Part shown: one piece after another, positions 21,788 through 33,058 of the stretch | How the letters are laid out: each line of letters opens with the position of its first letter | How positions within the stretch are numbered: position 1 is the first letter of the stretch | Assembly (NCBI RefSeq): GCF_001641265.1 | Contig: NW_020167538.1 | Coordinates: forward strand, 124,001-188,000 | DNA from: Pseudogymnoascus destructans | Lineage: Eukaryota > Ascomycota > Leotiomycetes > Thelebolales > Thelebolaceae | DNA: 64,000 bases | Direction: 5' to 3' | Position numbers and translations under genes: made by a program | The notes under the pieces: generated by a model | What the model saw: only the letters and a program-made list of their open reading frames with translations | Databases searched by the model: none | What the model was told of the DNA's origin: nothing

Positions 21788-24700
21788 TGATCCCCCTTTT
21801 AAGGACGTTTGTGGGCTGTCTGCTTGCCCTTTAGCCAGGTGGCTTTCTTAGAAAGAAATTCTAGAATGAGCTTAGATGCATTTTTTAGATTTCTCTTAGG
21901 CTCCCAAGTGTTGTCACTTGTAGGATAGCCTTTCCACTTAACGAGGAAGTAGTCCTGACCTCTAAGTGTCTTTTTGTCAAGGATAGACTCTACTTCATAT
22001 TCTGGTTGATCCAAGATCAGAACAGGAGGTGGAGGAGACTGAAGTGGTCTTAAGGAACTTTCTTGTGCCTTAGACAAGAGAGATGCATGGAAGACATTAT
22101 GGATAGTCCAAGTAGGTGGTAATGCAAGCTCGAAAGCATTCTTGCCAATAGTCCTTGTGATCTTAAAAGGTCCAAGTCTTTTAGTATCAAGTTTGTCTGA
22201 AGGTCTAGTAGTTGTGATATGTCTTCTAGACAAAAAGTCTTGATCACCAACTTTGAATTGTGGTGCAACCACCCCCCTGTTAAAGGCCTGAGCCTGCTCG
22301 TCTTGTGCACGCTGTATTTGAACCTTGAGATAGTCCTGGAGGCCCTTAAGGTAGATGATTCTTTCAGTAGCAGAAGGGTTTTTGAAATTTTCAGGACAAT
22401 TCAGTTCTGCCACTTCAAACCTAGGGTGATAACCATAGTTTGCATAGAAAGGTGTCTCTTTTGTGGTGTTAGAGACTGTGTTGTTGTAAGCAAATTCTGC
22501 AAGATGGAGAAGATCTGCCCAGTTGTCTTGAGCATAGTTTGTATAAATTCTTAGATATTGTTCAAGTACAGAGTTGACTCTCTCTGTCTGGCCATCTGTT
22601 TGAGGGTGATAAGCTGTAGAGAAGCGTTGTTCCATGTTTAAGAGTTTAGAGAACTCCTTAAAAAAGTTTGAAGTGAAAACTGCTCCCCTATCTGAGATCC
22701 AGTGTCCAGGAATTCCATGATATTTAAAGACCACCTTGAGGAATAGCCACGCAAGTTCAGAAGCTGTGATAGTCTCATTGCAAGGCTCAAAGTGTGCCAT
22801 TTTTGTGAGCCTTTCTACCACCACAAGGATAGAGTCATAAGGGGTAGCACCCCCTTTTGGGATAGAAGGAGGCAACTTGACTATAAAGTCAATGGATATG
22901 GAGTCCCATGGGCGTTCTGGTATAGGTAGAGGCTGCAAGAGGCCATAGGGCTTTTGCCGTGTAGGCTTGTTCAAGTTGCAAGTAGTGCAAGAAGATATAT
23001 AGTCTTGAAGAGTAGTCCTTAGACTAGGCCAGTAGAACTTTCTTGTTAGAAGTTCATAAGTTTTTGCAAAGCCAAAGTGCCCTGCAGCTGGAGCATCATG
23101 GAACTGCTGTAGGAGGTGTAGCTGTAATCGTTTATCCCTTGGGACATAGATATAGTTCTTGAATAAGAGAAGTCCATGCTGATTTTTTGAGAAATTCTGT
23201 AGTCCAACTTTCTCAAGAGAGGAACCTTTCTTCTGGAGGTATTCCAAAGTTCTTTTCGCAAAGGGATCATGGTTGTAAGCATCTTTGAATGCTTTAAGAA
23301 GTGTTGCTGAGGGTGTATAGTCTTTAAAGGTCTCTGGTTCCTGAGAAGAGGTAATGGGGGCAACTTGGTCTTGAGGGGATAAGTTTACCCCTAAGTCCTC
23401 TGTAGTACTAGGGTTGCTTAAAGATGCTGCTATAAGCTTTGCTGAGTCTAGCAGAGCCTTTGTATTGCTAGTTTTAGCAGAATCTTGGTAGTCATGTCTT
23501 CTTGAGAGGAGATCTGCTCTTTGATTCTTGGCCCCTGAGACATGTTTTATAACAAAGTCAAAACCTCCTAGTTGTTCAGACCACCTTGCTTGTCGTCGAT
23601 TGAGCTGTTTAGTGGTTGTAAAGGTCAAGAGATTTGAATGGTCACTGTAAATAGTGATAGGATAGTTTGCCCCTTCAAGGTAGCATCTCCAATGCTTTAG
23701 AGAACATACTATGGCAAGCAGTTCCTTGTCTGTAATGGGACAGTTTTGTTCAGCTGCTGATAGCTTTCTTGAGTAAAATGCCACAGGCTGTAGCTCTTCT
23801 TGTTTGTCTTTTGGAGCTTGGTATAAGATTCCAGAAATGGCAAAATCTGAGGCATCTGTCTCAAGAGTGGCAGGTTTCAAGGCGTTAAAGTGTAGTAACA
23901 TTTTCCCTTCTTTAAATTCTCCTTTAAGAGCATCGAAAGCATCTTGCTGTGTCTTATCCCAGTGATACAAAGTGTCCTTGTGAAGTAATTGAGTAAGGGG
24001 TAAAGCCAAGGATGTATATCTTGGTATAAACCTCCTGTAATAGTTGGCAAACCCAAGGAAAGACTGAACCTCTTTAATGCTGGAAGGAATAGGCCACGTT
24101 TGTACTGCTTTTGTCTTTTCAGGGTCCATCTGAATGCCTTCTGTTGAAATTCTATGTCCTAAGAAATCAACTTGAGACATATGGAAAAGACATTTCTCAA
24201 GTTTGCAAAAGAGTTGTGCTTGAGATAGCTTCTCTAAGACTTGTCTAACATGTAGAACATGCTCTTGAGTGTCTAAAGAGTATATAAGAATGTCGTCTAA
24301 GTAGACAAGAACAAAGATATCCAAGTAAGGTCTTAGAATATCATTCATGAGAGCTTGGAAAGAAGCAGGTGCATTGGCAAGCCCAAAAGGCATTACCTGG
24401 TATTCAAAATGACCATAGCGTGTTCTGAATGCTGTCTTCCACTCATCACCTTCCTTGATGCGTATCAGGTTATAAGCTCCCCTGAGATCTAACTTGGTAA
24501 AGATCCTTGCTGAAGAGAGCCTATCTATGAGCTCAGGGATAAGGGGTAAAGCATATCTGTTTTTAACAGTGACTGCATTAAGGCCCCTATAATCAACACA
24601 GAGACGCAAGGAGCCATCTTTCTTCTTGACAAAGAGAATGGGAGCTCCTGCTGGTGAGGAAGAAGGTCTGATAAAGCCAGAACTAAGGTTCTCATCTAGG

Positions 24701-26513
24701 TATTCTCTGAGAGTTTTCAGCTCTAATTCAGATAGAGAGTAGATAGGGCCGTACGGAGGCATTGAGCCTTCTGCGAGTGGTATCTCATGGTCATAAGGCT
24801 GGTGCTTTGGCAGAATTGATGCCTTTGCCTTGTCAAAAAGATGTTGGTAGTCTTGGTATGCTAAAGGCAAAATGACCTCCTGAGATGATTTCTCCAAATC
24901 TGAAGTAGCTGCTATCTCCAGGACAGGTTGGAAAGGTTTAACCCATATCAGAGATGATATATCGTCCATAGTTTGGTCAAAATCCTTGATCTGGGACAAG
25001 TTTGAGTCTTGGACCTGAATAGGGGTAACTGAGGCTTGAAGGGTTTTTTCAGTATTGAGCTCAGGATTTGAGCTAAACCCAAGCGATAAATGCTTCCAAT
25101 TGATAGTTGGATCATGCCTTTGAAGCCATGGAAGACCTAGGATAACTGGGTACTTCATTGGTATAACATCTAAAGAGATGGTGTCTGAAAATGTTGATTT
25201 TCCTAGGGGAATCTCAAGTTTGAGTACTGGGGTGTTGCAGGTAATGGAACCTGAACTGATAGGAGTTCCATCAATGACTCGGAGCAACTCTGGAGTGCGT
25301 TTGGGAATTGTAGGTAACTGGTGTGTCAAGATGAGGTCTTGAGATATAAAGTTGCCTGTTGCCCCTGAGTCTATCATAGCCCTTGTAGACAACACCTGTT
25401 GTTTGAAATGGAGTTGAATAGGGATTAACAGGTGTGTGAGACTCTGAGAAAGCACCATCGACACATCTTTGTTGTCTAGGGGAGAAGTTATAGTCTCAGT
25501 TGAAGTTGTGCCTGCTAGGGATTTTTCAAGTTTTTCAGGAATAGCAGTTGTGACTGTGTCTGAGGCTGCTATATGTTTTGAATCAGCACTCCCTCGTGCT
25601 GAATAGCACTCCTGAATTCTGTGTCCCCCTTTGCCACAGTATAAACAAAGGTTGTTGTCCATTCTGTGTTTTCTTTCTTGAGGGGTAAGTTTACCCCTTT
25701 TCAGTTTTTGAGGGTATCCTGTAGGCTGAGGTGCTGGATTTGCTGTAGATCTCTTTATAGAGGCGTCTAAGTCCATAGGTTCAGGTGCTGAGTCCTTAGC
25801 AGTTGGTGTAGAGGTGTAATTGTTGAAATTTCTTGTTGGATGCCAGTCTTGGTTCTTCTCCTTTCTTCTTTCAAAAAGCCTATCATCAAGTCTGACAGCT
25901 TTCTCTATAAGCGTTTGAAGTGTTGTAGGGCGTTCTTCTTTGCTGAGTTCATCCTTAATAGAGCTCTTGAGCCCTTGGTAGTAAGTGAAGACTAAGGCTT
26001 CTTCATTCCAAGTCAAGTGAGAAGTGATTCTCCTAAATTCTGTTGTATACTGAGCAGCAGAGGTCTTTTGACATAGCTTCTGTAGCTCTCTTTCTGCTGT
26101 AGCAGTTTCGTTGATGTCTCCAAAGGTCCTGGTAAGTTCCTCTTGAAACTGGTCATAAGAGGTAATCAAAGGTGTAGTGGTATTTTGGTTGTTGCCACTA
26201 AGTCTTCTAAGATATGGCTCAAAGAAGTTGAATGCAGATCCATGGAGGTAGCTGGCAGCGAAATAGATCTTCTGAATGTCTGAGGTGAACTGATGAGGCC
26301 TGAGGGTGAAGTAGATGTCCAGTTGCATAAGAAATCCCTTCAACTTCCTCCTGTCTCCATGGTATAAATCTGGTGTTTGCACTTTAGGAAGTGCACCTGG
26401 GGTACTCGAAATAGCCAGAGGAGCTGTGGGAAGCTCTGTATGATGTGTCTGAGTTGAAGATTGTGTTGCTGAAGTGTTGGCTTGAAAGGTGTTTTCCAAA
26501 TTCTCAAGTTTGT

Positions 26514-26988
26514 TGTTACGACGGAACAAGAAGGCTGGCCAACTACAGGACAGGAAGGAGGGAGGTCGCATGAGACCGGCCCTGGTACCTGGAGGGGCAG
26601 CGGGGAATAGTAGTTCCGAAAGTATCACGTGACGGACTCGCAGGATGATGAGAAGAGTCCTAAGAGTCCAGGACTCCGAGGACTCGAGTGAGTTCCCAGG
26701 AGTCCACTAGGCACGTGATGGACTCGCAGGATGATGAGAAGAGTCCTAAGAGTCCAGGACTCTGAGGACTCGAGTGAGTTCCCAAGAGTCCACTAGGCAC
26801 GACGCCACTATATAAGTAGATAGTATTTCCTTAGATAGGAGCTTCGTGCTCAACTCAATACAGTATTTGTTATATACTAGTAACGTGTTACTTGAAGCCT
26901 TTGTGTCTGATCCCCTGCCTCCTCTGATAAGTAAACCTTTACGCAAGAGAACCTCTGTGTCTTCTATCGTTTAGAAGTCAGCGTTACA
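26514..26988 (+). mobile_element. Solo LTR (475 bp) of a second retrotransposon family inside gag
   Basis: The termini are TGTTACG and CGTTACA, with a perfect 5-bp target duplication TTTGT at 26509-26513 and 26989-26993. It is a hallmark solo LTR left by LTR-LTR recombination. On the plus strand it has promoter-like features: two tandem copies of a roughly 75-bp unit, each starting near a CACGTG, then TATATAAG at about 26813. It splits the gag reading frame of the host element, so it inserted later than that element. Orientation is assigned from the TATA position. Confidence 0.9.
26635..26800 (+). repeat. Tandem duplication (about 80 bp x2) in the solo LTR's U3-like part
   Basis: The unit containing GGACTCGCAGGATGATGAG, AGTCCTAAGAGTCCAGGACT and GAGGACTCGAGTGAGTTCCC occurs twice, with a few substitutions. 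Both copies lie upstream of the TATA-like box, as enhancer duplications do in LTRs. Confidence 0.85.
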
Positions 26989-27124
26989 TTTGTTTGCTAT
27001 AGTTTGTATAAAGGCAAACAGTTGTTGCATCTGCTGTTCAGCAGTAGTTGTAGGAGCTTGGTCGTCCTCCATTGTAGTATCGAAGTGCTGCTATAGAAAT
27101 AGTTGAAGCTTGAAGCAGGCAAGG

Positions 27125-28060
27125 TGTAATGGTGGGTGCACCAGATATGAGAATCTAGCCACCCAAGGAAGGGATGAATTTACTAAGACAACACACTGTC
27201 TTAGGAAACAGAGCCAAAGGGTTGTAGCTTAGACTATTCCACAACGCAGCAATCAGGTGTATGATGTGGTGAAGTGGTTTAGACAAGTTGCAACAAATGT
27301 TGAGTCTGAGAACTCAGGGGTAAGTCAGAGGTTAGCACCTCACTGACTTTTCAAAAACAGAGAATAACAAGATCAATGCTTGGAAGCTTGGAAAAGACGT
27401 AGAAGTATGTGCTAGTCGATTTACTGTATTGTCTGCTTGCCCTTTCTTAAGGAAAGGGCAATCCTATTTATGCCAAAGGAGTGTAGTTCTCTCATTTTCC
27501 ATGACTTTCCATGACTAACCAGGCTTGGTAAATGTATTAGAAATCAAGTGCGACCCACAACTAGCTTGCTAATCATGTAGTGAACGTAAGAGAATCCCAT
27601 AGAACCATCTCTTGGGTTCCTAGCCTATAGGAAGTGAAAAGGAGGTCCAAGGTCAGAGTACCTATAGATAAATTATGTCATAACTTAACCAATCTTGTGG
27701 GTAACTAAGGAGCGATGACGTGTAATGAATCATAGAGGGTTGTAGAAGCTTCTAGAGCTATCGTTCATGTTCCTAGGCCTCTAGTTGGTAGAGATATGCC
27801 ATGTGGTAGTATTGGCCCACCCCCTTAAGGAGGAGATTTTCTTAATAACTTGTTCAATGAGTGTCCAAATGATATGCTGTGATGTATGTAGCATAAACAG
27901 ATGTAGTAGAAGAGTTTGCAGCAATCGTTCAGTAGTATTGCTTCTGTTGTTGGTGTGATAAGCCAAGATATGTATGGTGACTTGTAGGTTTGAGGAGGAG
28001 ATTTCTAAGTTTGCTCTTGAGTTTGATAGCAAACTGAGTGCAACGAATGTCAGTATGACA
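27125..28060 (-). repeat. 5' LTR of the gypsy chromovirus
   Basis: 936 bp, the same termini as the 3' LTR and about four substitutions from it. Its outer edge at 28060 directly abuts the foreign pol fragment. Confidence 0.93.
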
Positions 28061-29085
28061 CATTGGTGAACCTTACCAGAAAGGATCAGATATTCGAATG
28101 GACTCATGCATGCCAAACTGCATTCGAGCTGTTGAAACAAACAGTCACAGAAGCTCCTGTCTTGAGGCATTTCGATAGAAACAAGACAGCCTATGTCGAA
28201 GCAGATTCCTCAGACTTCATCTCATCAGGAGTCTTGTCACAAAAAGATGATCAAGGGGTTCTACATCCAGTTGCATACTTCTCGAAAAAGCTAGCACCTG
28301 CAGAATGCAATTACGAGATATATGACAAGGAATTGCTTGCAATCATCAGATGTTTCGAAGCATGGAGACCAGAACTTGAAGGGACAGATTTTCCAGTCCA
28401 AGTCTTGTCTGATCACAAAAGCTTGGAATACTTCATGTCCACCAAGAAGCTGACAAGAAGACAAGCTCGGTGGGCTGAATTCCTCTCTCGATACAACTTC
28501 CAGATCATCTATAGGCCTGGGAAGCAAAATGGAAAAGCAGATGCTTTGACTCGAAGGCCTGGTGACAGACCAGAAGGCAATGATGAGGATGATCAACAAA
28601 AGCAACAGCTTCAGGTGTTGCTACCACCTTCGAGGCTACATCCAGACATTCAGAAACTCAAAGAACAAGGCCAAACAGCTCAGCTAGCTCCAGTGGAAAC
28701 TCATATCAGAGAAATGACAATTCTTGAGAAAATCCAAAAGTCTCAACTGGAAGACAAATTCTGCAAGGCTACACTACAGAAGCTTGAGAATGGTGATCGA
28801 ACAAGCAAAGAGGTTGCATTGGCTTATTGCGAACTCAAAAACGGCATGCTAGAATATCAAAATCGAGTTTGGGTGCCAGAAACCATTCAGGTGGACTTGT
28901 TGAGAGAAGTTCATGAACAACCTTCTATGGGACATCCAGGAGCTGGAAAGATGCTGCGAGTCATGAAACAGCACTATTACTGGCCAAACATGGACAAAAC
29001 AATAATTCGATATATCAAAAACTGCCATAGTTGTCGAAGATCGAAACCATCTCGAGATTCCTACAATGGACTTCTACAACCAATC
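28061..29085 (+). pseudogene. Fragment of a different Ty3/gypsy pol (RNase H to integrase zinc finger)
   Basis: An open frame from 28063 to 29085, about 341 codons, is lacking both ends. In order it shows the end of reverse transcriptase/start of RNase H (YVEADSSDFISSGVLSQ), YDKELLAIIRCFEAWRPELE, LSDHKSLEYFMSTKKLTRRQ, KADALTRRPGDRPEGND and an H2C2 zinc finger (GHPGAGKMLRVMKQHYYWPN .. CHSCRRSKPSRD). It is not the same family as the minus-strand element, whose matching region reads quite differently. It has no stops but no start or catalytic reverse transcriptase core. After 29086 the frame runs into LTR sequence and is meaningless. Confidence 0.88.
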
Positions 29086-30023
29086 TGTCATACTGACATT
29101 CGTTGCACTCAGTTTGCTATCAAACTCAAGAGCAAACTTAGAAATCTCCTCCTCAAACCTACAAGTCACCATACATATCTTGGCTTATCACACCAACAAC
29201 AGAAGCAATACTACTGAACGATTGCTGCAAACTCTTCTACTACATCTGTTTATGCTACATACATCACAGCATATCATTTGGACACTCATTGAACAAGTTA
29301 TTAAGAAAATCTCCTCCTTAAGGGGGTGGGCCAATACTACCACATGGCATATCTCTACCAACTAGAGGCCTAGGAACATGAACGATAGCTCTAGAAGCTT
29401 CTACAACCCTCTATGATTCATTACACGTCATCGCTCCTTAGTTACCCACAAGATTGGTTAAGTTATGACATAATTTATCTATAGGTACTCTGACCTTGGA
29501 CCTCCTTTTCACTTCCTATAGGCTAGGAACCCAAGAGATGGTTCTATGGAATTCTCTTACGTTCACTACATGATTAGCAAGCTAGTTGTGGGTCGCACTT
29601 GATTTCTAATACATTTACCAAGCCTGGTTAGTCATGGAAAGTCATGGAAAATGAGAGAACTACACTCCTTTGGCATAAATAGGATTGCCCTTTCCTTAAG
29701 AAAGGGCAAGCAGACAATACAGTAAATCGACTAGCACATACTTCTACGTCTTTTCCAAGCTTCCAAGCATTGATCTTGTTATTCTCTGTTTTTGAAAAGT
29801 CAGTGAGGTGCTAACCTCTGACTTACCCCTGAGTTCTCAGACTCAACATTTGTTGCAACTTGTCTAAACCACTTCACCACATCATACACCTGATTGCTGC
29901 GTTGTGGAATAGTCTAAGCTACAACCCTTTGGCTCTGTTTCCTAAGACAGTGTGTTGTCTTAGTAAATTCATCCCTTCCTTGGGTGTGGCTAGATTCTCA
30001 TATCTGGTGCACCCACCATTACA
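29086..30023 (+). repeat. Third young gypsy LTR, inverted relative to the element's own LTRs
   Basis: 938 bp, starting TGTCATACTGAC and ending CCACCATTACA on the plus strand. It shares the 5' LTR's variants (TGCTGTGATG, CGTTCAGTAG) and differs from it by one substitution and a 2-bp insertion seen by eye. Flanking 5-mers (CAATC and CTCAA) do not match each other. Confidence 0.92.
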
Positions 30024-30666
30024 CTCAAGTTAAGGGAAACAGGCGAGCAAATCTGTCAACTATAGGAACGCCTAGAGCACGTAGGGGAAGTGGAGTCCTA
30101 CCATACTCCTGCACTCAAATGCATGAATAATAGTTCTATGCTTGAACATATTCTCTCTAATCTTTGGTAAATCGCGAAGGAAGGAAGGAATGTTATATTC
30201 AAGGTCTAGACTCTTATAGCCTCTTGAACAGCTATCTTATGCCAGTGCTTGTAAGGTTGGAAAACCCCAACACCGAGTGGTTGTAGAATATAGAGAAGAC
30301 GAGGACTAGAAAGATAAAGGATGAGGATGGGGATGAGGATGGGGACGTGGATGGGAACGAGGATGATTACGAGGCTGATGAGGTGGCATGATTCTCTGAG
30401 AAGTCCGGACTGACGGTGTCCATTTATGAGGTTACATGATTATATGATTATGAGACTAGATTTGCTATGGAATGATGGAACAAGTGCGAATAGACGGTGT
30501 CTAGTTACGAGGTTTATGAGGTTGCATAATTACGAAGAAGGATTTGCTATGGGATGCTCGAGCAAGTACGAATCGACAATGTCTATTTGAGGGTTGCTGG
30601 GATGTTTTGAAGATGGCAATAGCTTCTTATTTGTATTCATTAGTTCATTATCTAGGTGCTATTACA
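30024..30666. other. Spacer with short degenerate repeats, no gene
   Basis: About 640 bp. GGATGAGGATGG-type repeats lie at 30318-30375. Three loosely similar words (GACGGTGTCCATTTATGAGG, GACGGTGTCTAGTTACGAGG, GACAATGTCTATTTGAGGG) are spaced 85-95 bp apart at about 30412-30598. Similar words recur at 40253-40417. It holds the 3' flank of PPG1. Confidence 0.5.
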
Positions 30667-32058
30667 CTACAAGAAATATTCAATTTGAGGTTTTTTAGCC
30701 GGCATGCCTCGGGAATCTTGCGGAGCGGCTTGAAATACTCGGTATCGCCTCGCCGGCCCCTGGTTGAGGCTCACGGCGTTCTCATCCAGAACACCCTGCT
30801 GCAGGGCGGCACTGCGGCCAACCTCGCCGTTACTCCTCGCCAGCACGCCGTCCCCGCCGCCACCATCCTCACCGAGCTCCATAATAGCCGCCACATTCCC
30901 GCAGCGGTAGCAGTAGTTCGGGGCGGACCAGACCGTGACGATGGTGTTGTCGAACATCTCCTTGAAGCCCTCCATAACAAGCTGATGCGCGCGGGCAATC
31001 ATCGAGATGTTATTCGCGTGGTTGAAGTTCTGCACCGTGCTGGCGCCGAAGAGGAAACCGGCCCCGCGAGGCGAGAGACCCCAGCCCTGGATGTCCTCCG
31101 GGTCGGACCACAGAAGATCGCACATGGAGCCCTCGTGTGGAACTTCCTGCTTGCGGTCGATGAGGCGGATCTTGTCGAGAGTTTCGGCGAGGGGGCTGAG
31201 CCCACCATGCACGCAGAATACGGCGGTGGAGTTGTTACCGGAGGTGCCATTGCTGTGGGCTGAGGCGCCGGAGCCGGGAGGGCCGGTCTTGGTTGGCGTA
31301 GTGGAGGCAGGAGGAGTGCGCACAAGAACGTCGTTTCGTTTGCTTCCCTTGCGGGGGAAGCGGTGGAGGATGCCGCCCTCTGAGTTGAGGACTTCGATCT
31401 CGATGTCTGCCTCATCATAGTCCTCGGTGTTGGTTATTTCTGGGGCTTGTGGGCGGATGGGGATCTTGTCGTTAGGCTGCAAGGTGGCGGAGGCGTTGAG
31501 GACGATCGCACCCAAGGCAAGGTAGTCGAAGACGTCGCAGCAGTAGCGCCACACATTTGCGGAACCGTATTTGCGCAGACATTCATCGTAAAAGCCGTAT
31601 ACAGTGGTGATCTGGCGCGACTCGTGGTTTCCACGGATGAGCGTCATGCGGTCTGGGTAGCGGACCTTGAGGCAGAGGAGAAGCAAGAATGATTCGAGAC
31701 TGTAGAAACCACGGTCGACAAAGTCGCCCATAAAGAGGTAGTTTGTGTCCGGGACGTCGCCGCCAACTCGGAAGAGCTCCATGAGATCGTGAAATTGGCC
31801 GTGGATATCGCCACATATCTATTCCTGTCAGTTGGTGTGGAGATGAAATTGTGTCGCGAAGACATACCGTTACAGGTGCTGTGACTGTTACAACATTTCC
31901 CTCCTCCACCAACAGCTCTCGCGCTTTATAGCATAATTCCCTGACCTGTGATTCTGGTATTGGCCGACATTCCCGCAGCTGTGCAATAGCCCTAGGTCCT
32001 GGTTAGTTTCGCCTTTGATGCGCTGAAGAGCAAAAACCCACTTATCCAAGTCGCTCAT
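30667..32058 (-). CDS. ppg1: PP2A-like serine/threonine phosphatase catalytic subunit, Ppg1 type
   Basis: A metal-dependent protein phosphatase of the PPP family. Exons on the minus strand are 32042-32058 (MSDLD plus a split codon), 31868-31991 and 30667-31818. Introns are GTGGGT..CCTAG and GTATGT..AATAG. Splicing gives 430 residues. Metal-binding and catalytic motifs are complete: GDIHGQ (about 50), GDFVDRG (about 78), RGNHE (about 109) and HGGLSP (about 254). APNYCYRCGN and the PP2A-like tail IEYFL are also present. A basic, Ser/Gly-rich insert of about 80 residues sits before HGGLSP, as in filamentous-fungal Ppg1 proteins. In yeast this phosphatase works with the Far complex. The stop lies 640 bp from the young LTR at 29086, so the gene borders the transposon nest but is intact. 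Confidence 0.94.
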
Positions 32059-32662
32059 CTTGTATTGTCTCTAGGGTTTGGACCGCGCAGGTCGCGCCTC
32101 CTATCTGGAAAGTTTGAAGCGCGGTCTATTTCAGTGCTACAACACAGCTAGACGTTGAGGTGCTGGAAGTTGTCGTGGGATGCCCACAGATTCAAATCTA
32201 GGCCGTCTATCGATGCGTACTGGGTGCGACAGGGTCGAATAAGGCGTTAACTGGCAATATTGCTAGGTTTCTGTATAGTTTCTGATATTATGGCAAAGTA
32301 AAGAGTTGCATAGACCCAATAGATTTGTTCCTGTCGTGCGCCAATTCTGTTCCTGGATGCTGTGTGATATGTCGATCTAAAAGTTCCCAGCGCACGACAT
32401 TCGCCGGGGTGCTAGCTTCTGATTACGCTAGCCGGATCTAACCTTAGACCATCTCCATGTGTGGAGAAATTTATAGACACCCCTCCATTCGAACCATTGC
32501 GACCCAATTCGCCTCTGTCAATTCCTCGCTGATATAGACAAAGCCGGTTATTAGTGTAAGAGCCTCGTTTGTCCCAGCGACCAATGCTAACCCCCCGAGC
32601 AGCTGGATGCCTTTCTCCACGGACTGAATTCTCGCGTCTCCGCCGTTGCCGGCACGCCCACA
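32059..32662. other. Intergenic region between ppg1 and the small hypothetical gene
   Basis: About 600 bp upstream of both divergent genes, expected to hold their promoters. Minus-strand frames here (32412-32705) have no family features. Nothing else recognised. Confidence 0.5.
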
Positions 32663-33058
32663 ATGCCGCCCCATTTCCACCCGCGCTCGCGGATGACTTC
32701 TTCAATATTCGTTACGACTCTCTTCGCCAGCTTTGCCGTCGTTACATTGCCACATATCCTGCCGTGTCCCGCGCCCCGGGTGGCATACACGGAGGGGGAA
32801 GTATGTCCGGATGGGAAGAGGAGGCGAAGGAAGAGGTGCGCTCCTGAGGTTGCTACAGACGGCTTAGTCAAGGCGGGACAGCCGTGTGCGACAACTGTAG
32901 TTGTTGGGGGAGGTGAGGACCTCGAGGAGATTGTGGGGACGAGGGAGAAGAGGGAATGCCCGATACCGAAACCAGGGGGGACTATGGGGATAATACTTGC
33001 ATTTACTGGGATAGGAAACAATACGGATGGGCCTGGGGGAACGCGACCATCGTCATAA
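32663..33058 (+). CDS. Small conserved-looking hypothetical protein with N-terminal hydrophobic segment
   Basis: 131 codons from 32663; the ATG at 32693 (MTSSIFVTTLFASFAVVTLP, 121 residues) is the better start because it begins a clean hydrophobic segment. This segment is followed by PHILPCPAPRVAYTEGE, a Lys/Arg run (GKRRRRKRC) and a C-terminal RECPIPKPGG. The pattern of one short membrane or signal segment, a CPxPR motif and a basic stretch recalls small fungal hypothetical proteins, possibly mitochondrial. No function is assigned. It is divergent from ppg1. Introns cannot be excluded. Confidence 0.5.
   Translation: MPPHFHPRSRMTSSIFVTTLFASFAVVTLPHILPCPAPRVAYTEGEVCPDGKRRRRKRCAPEVATDGLVKAGQPCATTVVVGGGEDLEEIVGTREKRECPIPKPGGTMGIILAFTGIGNNTDGPGGTRPSS

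Larger units (their letters stand above)
21799..27072 (-). pseudogene. gag-pol polyprotein of the gypsy chromovirus, interrupted near its start by a solo LTR
   Basis: It would encode capsid, protease, reverse transcriptase, RNase H and integrase in one frame. Domains, numbered from an ATG at 26628 that lies in foreign LTR sequence: gag (about 60-250), CX2CX4HX4C knuckle CLYCGKGGHRIQEC (about 324), protease IDSGATGNF (417), reverse transcriptase YLDDILIYS (773), RNase H TDASDFAISG (about 925), integrase zinc finger and catalytic core (SIDFIVKLPP near 1250, WISDRGAVFTSNFF, HPQTDGQTERVN) and a C-terminal chromodomain (YFLVKWKGYPTSDNTWEPK). The natural start is probably the ATG at 27072 (MEDDQAPTTT). 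Its first 28 or so codons are separated from the rest by the 475-bp solo LTR and continue in frame on the other side. The 1,609-codon remainder has no stop. Confidence 0.9.
20852..28060 (-). mobile_element. Ty3/gypsy chromovirus (LTR retrotransposon), young insertion, with a nested solo LTR
   Basis: The element runs on the minus strand. Its 3' LTR is at 20852-21787 and its 5' LTR at 27125-28060, each 936 bp with TG..CA ends. By eye they differ at about four positions, so the insertion is recent. A polypurine stretch (AAAAGGGGGATCA) adjoins the 3' LTR. One long gag-pol frame fills the interior, broken near its start by a solo LTR of another family at 26514-26988. The 5-bp flanks do not match (GAAGT left, CATTG right), so either the element recombined with another copy or the locus was rearranged after insertion. 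No obvious tRNA primer site was recognised after the 5' LTR (CCTTGCCTGCTTC). Confidence 0.92.

Noticed and set aside
28063..29217. 384-codon frame taken as one gene
   Set aside because: Codons after 29085 are read from LTR sequence; only 28061-29085 is a pol fragment.
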